Assembly: GCA_937860165.1 (NCBI GenBank)
Contig: CALMBE010000132.1
Location: forward strand, 1 to 7,195
DNA from: an uncultured Planctomycetaceae bacterium
GTDB lineage: Bacteria > Planctomycetota > Planctomycetia > Pirellulales > Lacipirellulaceae
Direction: 5' to 3'
Length of the DNA stretch: 7,195 nt
The notes beneath the pieces are model-generated. The model had not been told where the DNA came from, ran no database searches, and saw only the letters and a list, made by a program, of their open reading frames with translations. Positions 1 to 5,897 of this stretch are shown in pieces (the stretch's first letter is position 1; every line of letters begins with the position of its first letter). Both the position numbers and the translations under genes were made by a program.

Positions 1-15
1 GTTTGGTATAATGCT

Positions 16-37
16 GATTATTCAGACCCTGATAATT
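16..37. other. Small AT-rich stem-loop spanning the stop codon of the lactonase gene
   Basis: ATTA(T)TCAG at 17-25 pairs with CTGATAAT at 29-36, giving an 8-bp stem with one bulged T and a 3-base loop; a G-T wobble can extend it by one pair. The TAA stop of the lactonase reading frame (18-20 on the plus strand) falls inside one arm. There is no T-tract, so it is not a standard intrinsic terminator. It could be the scar of a small insertion, or chance in an AT-rich patch. Confidence 0.4.
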
Positions 38-914
38 TTCCTTGGGGTGAAATCACATGCACCCCTCCCGGGCCTGTTGCAAAAAGATTGCCCGCAGCGT
101 CGACTTTTAAGCCATCGGGCGAACCGGGGAGTTTGCCAAATTGGTCCTTGACATCGTAAAACACGCGGCTATTCGAGATGGAACTATCCTCGGCAATATC
201 GAAGGCCCGGATGATCGGGGCCGCGCCGTCGCTCTGGGCGACGTACAGGATTCTTTCGTCGGGCGAGAAAGCCAGCCCATTGGGCCTGGTCATTTCGTCG
301 GTCACCAAACTCACCACACCCTCGGGGGTCACACGAAACACTCCACAAAAACCGTAGCCGTGCTCCTGGTCTACCTCGCACGTCGGCAAGCCGTACGGCG
401 GATCGGTAAAGTAGCAATCGCCGTTGGAGCGAAACACGACATCGTTCGGACTATTGAGGCGTTTTCCTTGGTAACGGTCGGCGAGGGTCATCTTGCCCCC
501 CTCCCAATCCATGACCGAAACTCGGCGGTCCCCATGCTCGCAGGCGACCAATCTCCCCTGACGGTCCAAAGTCAAGCCATTGCTTCCCTGCTCGCTAATG
601 TACTTGCCTGCGCCTGTGTAACCCGAGGGTTTGAGAAACTCCGAGAGTCCCGAGCCGTCTTGCCACTTGTAAATCGTGTTGCGGGGAACATCGGAAAAGA
701 GCAAGAATCCACCTTCGCGATTAACCCACACTGGCCCCTCGGACAAATCAAACCCCGAAGCCAGCACTTCGATCCGTGCCGCGGCATCGATCAAGGAATC
801 CAATTGCGGATCGACGCGGACAACTTCACCCAGCGTGGGGAGATTGGATTCTTGAGCGCGGAGGGCTTGGATACAACATAGAATCAGTATCGCGCAGATA
901 ATCTGATAGTTCAT
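18..914 (-). CDS. Exported SMP-30/gluconolactonase/LRE-family protein, C-terminally shortened
   Basis: Probable sugar-lactone hydrolase of the SMP-30/regucalcin six-bladed beta-propeller family, exported from the cytoplasm. Residues 1-20 form a signal peptide: a short N-terminus, a hydrophobic run (IICAILILCCI) and an ALRA/QE cleavage site. There is no lipobox. By comparison with regucalcin, the metal and active-site positions are kept: E59 in LSEGPVW, N157 in NSPNDVV, N212 in RPNGLAFSPD and D267 in SPDGLKVD. DPPYGLP (171-177) is typical of bacterial gluconolactonases. The 298-residue protein ends just after GPGGVHVISPQGKL. Relatives usually continue about 30-40 residues to finish the last blade, so the gene may be truncated or frameshifted. 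The ATG start gives a complete signal peptide; no strong ribosome site is visible. A poor promoter match (TTGACT 982-987, TAATAC 957-962, spacer 19) lies upstream. The exact substrate cannot be read from the sequence. Confidence 0.85.
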   Translation of the reverse strand: MNYQIICAILILCCIQALRAQESNLPTLGEVVRVDPQLDSLIDAAARIEVLASGFDLSEGPVWVNREGGFLLFSDVPRNTIYKWQDGSGLSEFLKPSGYTGAGKYISEQGSNGLTLDRQGRLVACEHGDRRVSVMDWEGGKMTLADRYQGKRLNSPNDVVFRSNGDCYFTDPPYGLPTCEVDQEHGYGFCGVFRVTPEGVVSLVTDEMTRPNGLAFSPDERILYVAQSDGAAPIIRAFDIAEDSSISNSRVFYDVKDQFGKLPGSPDGLKVDAAGNLFATGPGGVHVISPQGKLSGSE

Positions 915-1009
915 GGCAAATAACTTTCTATAAGTTTGTGTCTGAAGACCCGCTGAGTATTAGAGGACCGCCCACACTGCCAGTCAAGGAACAACAGCGA
1001 TCTATCCCA

Positions 1010-1456
1010 TTATGCCCCAGCAGGGGTAACGATGGTAATCCCTTCGGCCTCGTACCGCCGAAAATCGCGGTCGTTGAGCGTGAGAATATTTTCGATTTGC
1101 CAGACGAGCATCATCGCCACCAAGCGGGCGTCGTGGACCTGCTTGCCACTGACGTTGTAAGTTGCGATGAGCCGCTTGAGTTCTGGGTAAAGCGTTTCGC
1201 GTTCGGCAAGAACTTCGCAGATGGGCTCGATGTCTCTTTTGAGAAGTGTGAGAGTTTCCGCTGGTGACAAACCGAGACCGTTATTAGCGACTGGTCGAGT
1301 AGCGACGTTGCAGAATTCGGCGACATTTTGAGTAGCGATAAATACGTATTCTCCCTGATTGCCTATGCTACGCACGGCGCTCCTCACAAGGGAGTGCTGG
1401 ACATCCTTAGTGTCAACAAGCCGCAGCAGAATCCCGCTATCGAAAAGATAAGCCAT
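1010..1456 (-). CDS. VapC-type PIN-domain ribonuclease toxin
   Basis: Toxin of a type II toxin-antitoxin pair. PIN-domain toxins of the VapC class are Mg2+-dependent endoribonucleases that cut tRNA or rRNA when not bound by the antitoxin. The 148-residue protein fills the usual single-domain length. The acidic active-site residues are in place: D6 in YLFDSGILLR, E47 in QNVAEF, D109 in VHDARLVAMM, and D129 in the ILTLNDRDF motif near the end. I chose the ATG at 1456-1454, whose A is also the last base of the antitoxin stop (TGATG). A TTG one codon earlier would add one residue. The one-base overlap suggests translational coupling with the antitoxin. The RNA target cannot be predicted, and VapC is a family name here, not a proven assignment. 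Confidence 0.87.
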   Translation of the reverse strand: MAYLFDSGILLRLVDTKDVQHSLVRSAVRSIGNQGEYVFIATQNVAEFCNVATRPVANNGLGLSPAETLTLLKRDIEPICEVLAERETLYPELKRLIATYNVSGKQVHDARLVAMMLVWQIENILTLNDRDFRRYEAEGITIVTPAGA

Positions 1457-1722
1457 CAATCATGGTCACTGTAAATATCGGCGCGAGAAAAGTCTACTGG
1501 AAGCGATCCTACCGAGACGCTATGGGCATCGAGCAGTGCGTCAAGCTCCTCCCCAGTGAACCGCGGAGACTTAGGTCGCATCGCAATAATCTCCTCACGA
1601 GTCAATTGCTCGGTCCGCTGAGGTACGACGGTTACCTGCACCGGCGTATTTTCCGGTAAGTCGAGTGGCTGAACGGGGTAGAGTGCCCCGTCGCGGTAGG
1701 TGGCTTGCGTGTGGATGGTCAT
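1456..1722 (-). CDS. VapB-like antitoxin (AF2212-like/DUF104-type N-terminus)
   Basis: Antitoxin partner of the PIN toxin that follows it. The 88 residues split into two parts. Residues 1-33 (ATYRDGALYPVQPLDLPENTPVQVTV) match the swapped-hairpin pattern YxxGxLxPLxxLxLxExxxVxV of AF2212-like antitoxins, which is the DNA-binding and dimerising part. The rest (34-88) is polar and probably extended, ending in VDFSRADIYSDHD. Such tails normally lie across the PIN active site and neutralise it. The gene starts with ATG 38 bases after the dnaA stop and overlaps the toxin ATG by one base. TA pairs usually repress their own promoter; no convincing operator palindrome is visible here, so the pair could be read from its own weak promoter or through from dnaA. 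Confidence 0.83.
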   Translation of the reverse strand: MTIHTQATYRDGALYPVQPLDLPENTPVQVTVVPQRTEQLTREEIIAMRPKSPRFTGEELDALLDAHSVSVGSLPVDFSRADIYSDHD

Positions 1723-1760
1723 GCCACCATTCTACCCTGGATTTCGCGGCGGAGTCCAGT

Positions 1761-3245
1761 CTACGCCGTCCTTAGATGCGCGCGGATCTTGCGGATGGCC
1801 TCTTCGACGGGGCATTCGCGGTCGGCTAGCGTCACGCTGGAACCTTGGCTCACCATCTGTTCGATTCGCTTCTGGGCGGAAATTACCGTGCTGTGGCTGC
1901 TGCGGCCGAAGAATTCGCTGATTTCACCGAGCGCGGAACGGGTCAATTCGCAGGCGAGCCACATGGCCAACATCCGCGGCTCGGCAACGTTGCGGGTTTT
2001 GCTTTTCGATTTGAGATTCCCCACTTCGATGCCGAACACTTCGCAGACGGCGTGTTGGATATCTATCAACCGGACCGTGGGGGTGATTTGTTGCAGGGAC
2101 TCAGTGATCACCATGCGAGCGAAGTCGAGAGTCAATGGTTTGGCAAGTGCTTCGCTGGTAACAATCAGTCGATTGAGGGCCCCGCGCAATTGCCGGGCGC
2201 TGCCGCTGATGTGCGTGGCGATTAGCTTGGCGATTTCGCCATCGAGCGTGAGGCCAATGCGCGGCTGCATCTGGGCAATGAAGCGCTGCACCAGTGAGAG
2301 CCGAGTTTCAAAGTTCGGCAAGTCGATTGGAATCGCCAACCCGCCGGAAATTCGCGTCACGAGTGCCGTGTTGACCTTCTGCAATTCACCTGGTGAACAA
2401 TTACATGTTAGAATCACTTGCTTGCCACTTTCGTGGAGCGCGTCGATTGTGGTCATCAATTCTTCAAGCGTTGCTCGTTTGCCGACTAAAAACTGAATAT
2501 CATCGATCAAGAGTACATCGACGCCCCGATACTTGTTGCGAAAACCCGGGAGTGAACGGCGATTGAGGGCCTCGAGAAACTCGGTGGTGAATTGCTCCGA
2601 GGTGAGCCGAATTGCCTTCAAGTGGGGCGCACTCTGGCGAACTTGCTGGAGTATTGAAAAACCGAGATGGGTCTTACCCACGCCCGCTGGACCATAAAGC
2701 ATCAGCAGCCCAAAATGACCCGGCCGCGCGGCCACGGTTTTCGCGGTCCGCGTTGCCAACTCATTGCACGGTCCACTCACAAAGGTCTCGAATGTCGACA
2801 GCGATTGAACCGATTTGGCACGCACACGCTTCTTCGAGGCACCAGCCGCAGTAGTAGTTTCCGGAGTCGCGCTTGGGCTATTGGGGTGAGTTGTGCTGGC
2901 GTGCTGCGCCGCAATTATTTTGGGCGAAGCCTGTTCGCGGCCGACATCGAACAAATCGCGCTGCAAGTGCAGGGGTCGAAGGGGGGAAACCTCGGTCGCC
3001 TGGGCGCGGACAAAGTAATCGATACCGGCGGGGTCCGTGCCGAGCAGTCGACAACACTCGACCAAGTGGGTATGAATTCGCCGGCGAAGCCACTGCAACT
3101 CAAAGGTCGTGGGGCACCCCACCCGCAATCCATCGCAGTGGAATTCGAGTGTAGTCTGGGGCCCCACCCAAACCTCGTATTTTTGGCGCCCCAAGCGATC
3201 GATGAGTGCAGCACGCAAGGCGGACAGCCTGTCCGAATCGTCCAT
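1761..3245 (-). CDS. dnaA: Chromosomal replication initiator protein DnaA
   Basis: AAA+ ATPase that binds DnaA boxes, melts the origin and loads the replicative helicase. At 494 residues it has all four domains. Domain I is about 1-80, with the W26 region YEVWVG and the TFELQWLRRRI helix. Domain II is a Ser/Thr/Ala-rich linker, about 81-148. Domain III carries Walker A GPAGVGKTHL (185-194), Walker B LLIDDIQFL (245-253), sensor I VILTCNCSPGEL (277-288), box VII with arginine finger R298, and sensor II ARQLRGALNRL with R351. Domain IV has the helix-turn-helix signature FGRSSHSTVISAQ (446-458). Compared with E. coli DnaA, the R281 position is Ala (294) and the D433 position is Ser (450). AGGAAG lies 5 bases before the ATG and supports this start. 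The next gene is a TA pair, not dnaN. Confidence 0.93.
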   Translation of the reverse strand: MDDSDRLSALRAALIDRLGRQKYEVWVGPQTTLEFHCDGLRVGCPTTFELQWLRRRIHTHLVECCRLLGTDPAGIDYFVRAQATEVSPLRPLHLQRDLFDVGREQASPKIIAAQHASTTHPNSPSATPETTTAAGASKKRVRAKSVQSLSTFETFVSGPCNELATRTAKTVAARPGHFGLLMLYGPAGVGKTHLGFSILQQVRQSAPHLKAIRLTSEQFTTEFLEALNRRSLPGFRNKYRGVDVLLIDDIQFLVGKRATLEELMTTIDALHESGKQVILTCNCSPGELQKVNTALVTRISGGLAIPIDLPNFETRLSLVQRFIAQMQPRIGLTLDGEIAKLIATHISGSARQLRGALNRLIVTSEALAKPLTLDFARMVITESLQQITPTVRLIDIQHAVCEVFGIEVGNLKSKSKTRNVAEPRMLAMWLACELTRSALGEISEFFGRSSHSTVISAQKRIEQMVSQGSSVTLADRECPVEEAIRKIRAHLRTA

Positions 3246-3250
3246 GAACG

Positions 3251-3256
3251 CTTCCT
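3251..3256 (-). promoter_or_regulatory. Shine-Dalgarno site of dnaA
   Basis: AGGAAG on the minus strand, 5 bases before the ATG at 3245-3243. Most other genes here lack a comparable site, so it fixes the dnaA start against longer or shorter options. Confidence 0.7.
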
Positions 3257-3493
3257 ATCGAATTCAGTTACTATGTTCAACAGTCAAAAGTTGGCGGTCG
3301 ACTTACGAGAAACACACGCAGAAATTCTTGATGAGTTGCCCGTTATGTCCCCTGACACACCACCTACCCACTGGCGATGGCACCGACTGAAATAACCATC
3401 GCGGGGGCTGATTCTAGGTGTGCTAGCAGAGGGCGTAAAGGACTTGACTTGTCGGTGCGCTTCGTCCCACGGCTTTTGTCGCGGGATGGTCTT

Positions 3494-3510
3494 GTTTTTG
3501 AGGGTTTTTG
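3494..3510 (+). repeat. Two GTTTTTG direct repeats, one helical turn apart
   Basis: GTTTTTG occurs at 3494-3500 and again at 3504-3510, so the copies start 10 bases apart. They are followed by another T-rich stretch and an A8-TTT tract at 3523-3533. T-tracts phased at one helical turn bend DNA and melt easily, which would suit an unwinding element. The repeat is short and has no proven role. Confidence 0.4.
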
Positions 3511-3554
3511 TTTGTGCTTGGCAAAAAAAATTTCTGAAACCCCGGCGCTCGGCA

Positions 3555-3563
3555 TGTGGAAAA
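3555..3563 (-). promoter_or_regulatory. Candidate DnaA box TTTTCCACA
   Basis: The plus strand reads TGTGGAAAA; its complement TTTTCCACA fits TTWTNCACA exactly and differs from the E. coli consensus TTATCCACA at one base. With equal base frequencies, about 0.03 such matches are expected by chance in this intergenic region on both strands. It sits about 310 bases before the dnaA start. It may serve origin binding, self-regulation of dnaA, or both. Confidence 0.5.
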
Positions 3564-3759
3564 TCTGTTTTCCGGAATCACTTGTACACTGTTCGTGTTG
3601 AGACGTAGCAAGAAATCAGGCAGAAACCAGCATTGGGTGCAGGATGTGTCGCAGGAACCTGCGTACCCACAAAATGATGCGCAATCAGAACGGATGTTCA
3701 CACTAAGGGAGCCTCCCAAATTGCCAGGCCGATTTGATCGGACGAATTAAATGATATTG

Positions 3760-4659
3760 TCAGGTTAACACTTGACGGGAATAGACGGTGCGCCGATCCC
3801 AATACTCGAAACCGACACTGCGATACATGGCCAGCGCAGGTGCATTTCGCACATCCGCAGCCAATACTAATTTGTTCGCGCTGTGCAGAATCGCCTGTCG
3901 GATGGCATGGCCGACGATTTCCGCGCCATATCGATTTCCCCGAGCTCCAGGGACGACTCCCATATAGACAAGTTCCCAAATTCCCGTGGCGGGATATTCC
4001 GCCAAAATTAGCACCCCCACATCCGTGCTTCCCGATTTTGCATAATACCACTGTTCAGGCCGGTAGTTCCCTTGCTGTTGATATCCCTGGAGCACATCGG
4101 CGATATCGCGCAAGCCGTTCAACTCGGGGCAATCGAGCGTCTGGCGATAGGTTTCGAGAAGCAAGTTCTGCAGCCGCATTGGGTTACGGGGTGCATCGGG
4201 TTCAAAGACAAGTCTGTATTCGGCGACCTGTTCGGTGAAGTTCTTCTTATCAAGACAGAGATATTCCAGTTCGACCAGTTTGTGGAATCCAGCGAGGGCG
4301 AGCAAGTTTACGGCAATTTCCACTTCACTGGCGATTACCATTTGGGCGAAATCCACTCGCTTCTCTACCAGAAAACTCTCTGCGGCAAGCATCAGTTCGC
4401 GGGCGGCAGGGCTCTGGAAACATGGCGGCCAGAAGTTCGCGGAATTTCCTGCGAGCAATTGCACCCAACAGGCCGCCAAGAGTTCCACCCCTTTCTTAGC
4501 AACCAAGAAGCCCTCGAAGGACTTAGTAGTACGGGGGCTGAGTTGATCAATCGTCGCCAGGAGCGCGGCCTGTTGATCCGCGGACAACCCCGCGTGCAGG
4601 ACTTCGATACCAGCCCGGAGATCGGCTGGTGGGCAAAAAAGGATTTCGCAACCGCTCAT
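3760..4659 (-). CDS. GNAT-family N-acetyltransferase with two GNAT-like halves
   Basis: Probable cytoplasmic acetyl-CoA-dependent N-acetyltransferase; substrate unknown. With the ATG at 4659-4657 it has 299 residues. The N-terminal half (to about 138) looks like a degenerate GNAT fold, with LAACWVQLLAGNSANFWPP (61-79), AQMVIA and LLALAGFHKLVELEYL. The C-terminal half has the recognisable catalytic fold: strand WELVYMGVVP (228-237), the acetyl-CoA loop ARGNRYG (239-245), RNAPALAMYRSVGFEYWDRR (271-290). In the loop the usual R-x-x-G-x-G reads R240-x-x-R243-x-G245, an uncommon change next to the pyrophosphate. Start choice is uncertain: a GTG at 4674 or a TTG at 4728 would lengthen it, the latter overlapping the upstream gene by 7 bases. 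It probably shares a transcript with that gene. Confidence 0.75.
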   Translation of the reverse strand: MSGCEILFCPPADLRAGIEVLHAGLSADQQAALLATIDQLSPRTTKSFEGFLVAKKGVELLAACWVQLLAGNSANFWPPCFQSPAARELMLAAESFLVEKRVDFAQMVIASEVEIAVNLLALAGFHKLVELEYLCLDKKNFTEQVAEYRLVFEPDAPRNPMRLQNLLLETYRQTLDCPELNGLRDIADVLQGYQQQGNYRPEQWYYAKSGSTDVGVLILAEYPATGIWELVYMGVVPGARGNRYGAEIVGHAIRQAILHSANKLVLAADVRNAPALAMYRSVGFEYWDRRTVYSRQVLT

Positions 4660-4721
4660 GGACAGAGCATACACTTTTCTCTCGCAACCGGTTAGAGGTT
4701 GGTCTTTTACAAGTGCGACCC

Positions 4722-5594
4722 CTACCAATAGCGGTCTCGTTTTTCGAGGTTTTTCACCTGCTCGCGCGGTACACGGCTGCGGGGAAAATAGTCTTTGAAT
4801 TTTTCGCCGAAACTCTTCGCACTGGCTTCTGCTTCGACATCCTCCTCGGCAGACTGTTTGGCGGTCGCGTTGCTGGCGGGGGGCTGTTGTTTTTTCACTT
4901 CGGGGAGCGGTGGTAATTTCACCGCTAAAGGCGTGGTTGCCTCGGAACGCTGAAGGTCCATTTCCAACACGAAACTATCGTGCGGTGAGCTCGACCACAA
5001 TACCGACGAAGGCCGGGTTCGCAATTGGCTAAACACGTCCGAGCCACGGCGGATTTCAAAGAGCTGTTCGCCGACGATTGAACTTGCTTGCGGCTGGAGG
5101 CCATACCGCTGGACGGCCAACATGACAATCTTGGTCGTGTCGCCAGTATTGCCCTTGAATGAGATTCTTTGCACTTTGCCGGCAGTGTCAAAAAAATAGG
5201 TGAGCGAACCTGCCAGGTCATAAATCTGTGTTCCGGTGACCAAGGGAACCCGCACGCCGTAAAGTCCGAGTTCAGATAGCGCCGTAGATTTTCGGGCCCA
5301 GCGCTGGTAGACCCATTCTTTGGTTACATCAAACCGAAATACCTCTTCCAGCGAAACACTGGGAGTTCCTTCCAGGGGCGTGGCAACGGGATAGATTTCG
5401 TTTCCAGGGCCTTGCGGAGCCGAGTTCGTCAGCCGACTCTTGGGAATTTCAGGAATCGTGAATGAATCCGTTGCAGAACTGAAATCCAGGGAATTCCAGA
5501 AACTGGTGACTCCTTCGGGACCATTAGTGGCCAGATACGGAACGGCGACGGCCGCGCCCAACAGCAGCGGAACTCCTAGAATGCGAGAAAACAT
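4722..5594 (-). CDS. Exported or membrane-anchored planctomycete protein of unknown function (possibly DUF6690)
   Basis: I recognise this as a conserved uncharacterised type from planctomycetes; the name DUF6690 is from memory and unverified. The 290-residue protein begins with a hydrophobic segment (ILGVPLLLGAAVAVPYLAT, 5-23), either a signal peptide or a single anchor. A polar stretch follows, then a folded core at about 85-215 with DVTKEWVYQRWARKST (89-104), YGVRVPLVTGTQIYDLAGSL (112-131) and FKGNTGDT (146-153). A Pro/Lys then acidic linker spans about 222-260, and a basic, aromatic C-terminus follows with FGEKFKDYFPRSRVP (262-276) and a final Trp. This tail looks like the most conserved motif and is a good candidate contact site. 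No enzyme motif is visible. It is the first gene of a probable two-gene unit with the GNAT gene, separated by 62 bases or overlapping by 7, depending on the GNAT start. Confidence 0.75.
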   Translation of the reverse strand: MFSRILGVPLLLGAAVAVPYLATNGPEGVTSFWNSLDFSSATDSFTIPEIPKSRLTNSAPQGPGNEIYPVATPLEGTPSVSLEEVFRFDVTKEWVYQRWARKSTALSELGLYGVRVPLVTGTQIYDLAGSLTYFFDTAGKVQRISFKGNTGDTTKIVMLAVQRYGLQPQASSIVGEQLFEIRRGSDVFSQLRTRPSSVLWSSSPHDSFVLEMDLQRSEATTPLAVKLPPLPEVKKQQPPASNATAKQSAEEDVEAEASAKSFGEKFKDYFPRSRVPREQVKNLEKRDRYW

Positions 5595-5897
5595 CGTTCG
5601 GTGATCCCGTCATTTGGCCCGCCAGCGGGGGCAGTCAAGTCTGCCGATAGTTGCCAACGGTAGGATTCGTTACATTCAAACGACCAGAAAGCCCTGTCAC
5701 TTGAGTATGGAATCCGTTCCTATTCGTTAATATCGACGATTGGACTGTACCACTCTTGAATCTGCCCCCCGTGAACAAGCAGCTTGCCTGATGAGAGACT
5801 TCCGACGAATCGCGCAAACTAGTTCAATCGATTCTGGCAGGAAGCACCTGAAAGTTCGATCCCTTCTACCCGTCGCAAACTTCGTGATGAGATTGAG
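5595..5897. other. Divergent intergenic region
   Basis: These 303 bases separate the minus-strand exported protein from the plus-strand methyltransferase and should hold both promoters. No strong -35/-10 pair could be supported on either strand. A tight GC hairpin, CCCGC-CA-GCGGG (5618-5629), lies 24 bases before the minus-strand ATG and could sit in its 5' leader. GGAATCCGTTCC (5710-5721) is a small imperfect palindrome in the middle. The methyltransferase frame is open upstream to a TAG at 5820-5822 but has no usual start codon there. No tRNA or other RNA gene was seen. Confidence 0.5.

Larger units (their letters stand above)
3246..3759. other. Long non-coding region upstream of dnaA; candidate origin or dnaA control region
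   Basis: This 514-base stretch between the GNAT gene and dnaA has no credible protein gene: its open frames on both strands are compositionally odd and match no family I know. It contains an exact TTWTNCACA DnaA box (3555-3563, minus orientation), two GTTTTTG repeats exactly 10 bases apart (3494-3500 and 3504-3510), and a run of eight A followed by TTT (3523-3533) within a T/A-rich segment of about 3490-3540. The region just before dnaA is the commonest place for a bacterial oriC, and also for DnaA autoregulation. Only one good box was found, against the clusters typical of origins, so the origin reading is tentative. A dnaA promoter must lie here but no convincing -35/-10 pair was found. Confidence 0.45.

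Noticed and set aside
7..12. TATAAT on the plus strand as a promoter -10 element
   Set aside because: The window edge hides any -35 element and no plus-strand gene follows; it lies in the AT-rich end of the lactonase region.
141..881. A 246-codon plus-strand open frame opposite the lactonase gene
   Set aside because: It is antisense to a gene with clear family motifs and a signal peptide, and its product shows no recognisable domain.
1731..1763. CTGGA/TCCAG inverted repeat (1737-1741, 1755-1759) before the antitoxin as a TA operator
   Set aside because: Only five-base arms separated by 13 bases, a level expected by chance, and partly within the end of dnaA.
1705..2496. A 263-codon plus-strand open frame inside dnaA
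   Set aside because: It lies opposite the dnaA coding sequence, is rich in Ser/Arg and resembles no family; it follows from the codon use of dnaA.
3664..3705. GTACCCACA (around 3664-3672) and ATGTTCACA (around 3694-3702) as further DnaA boxes
   Set aside because: Each has two mismatches to the degenerate consensus TTWTNCACA, too weak to call.
3708..3718. GGGAGCCTCCC hairpin downstream of the GNAT gene as a terminator
   Set aside because: The stem is only four pairs and no T-tract follows on the transcribed strand.
3423..3750. Short open frames on both strands in the region upstream of dnaA
   Set aside because: Their products are Cys/Ser-rich or otherwise unpatterned, have no ribosome sites and overlap one another; I treat the region as non-coding.
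5635..5817. Minus-strand 60-codon open frame in the divergent intergenic region
   Set aside because: No ribosome site, no recognisable motif, and it lies in the expected promoter region.
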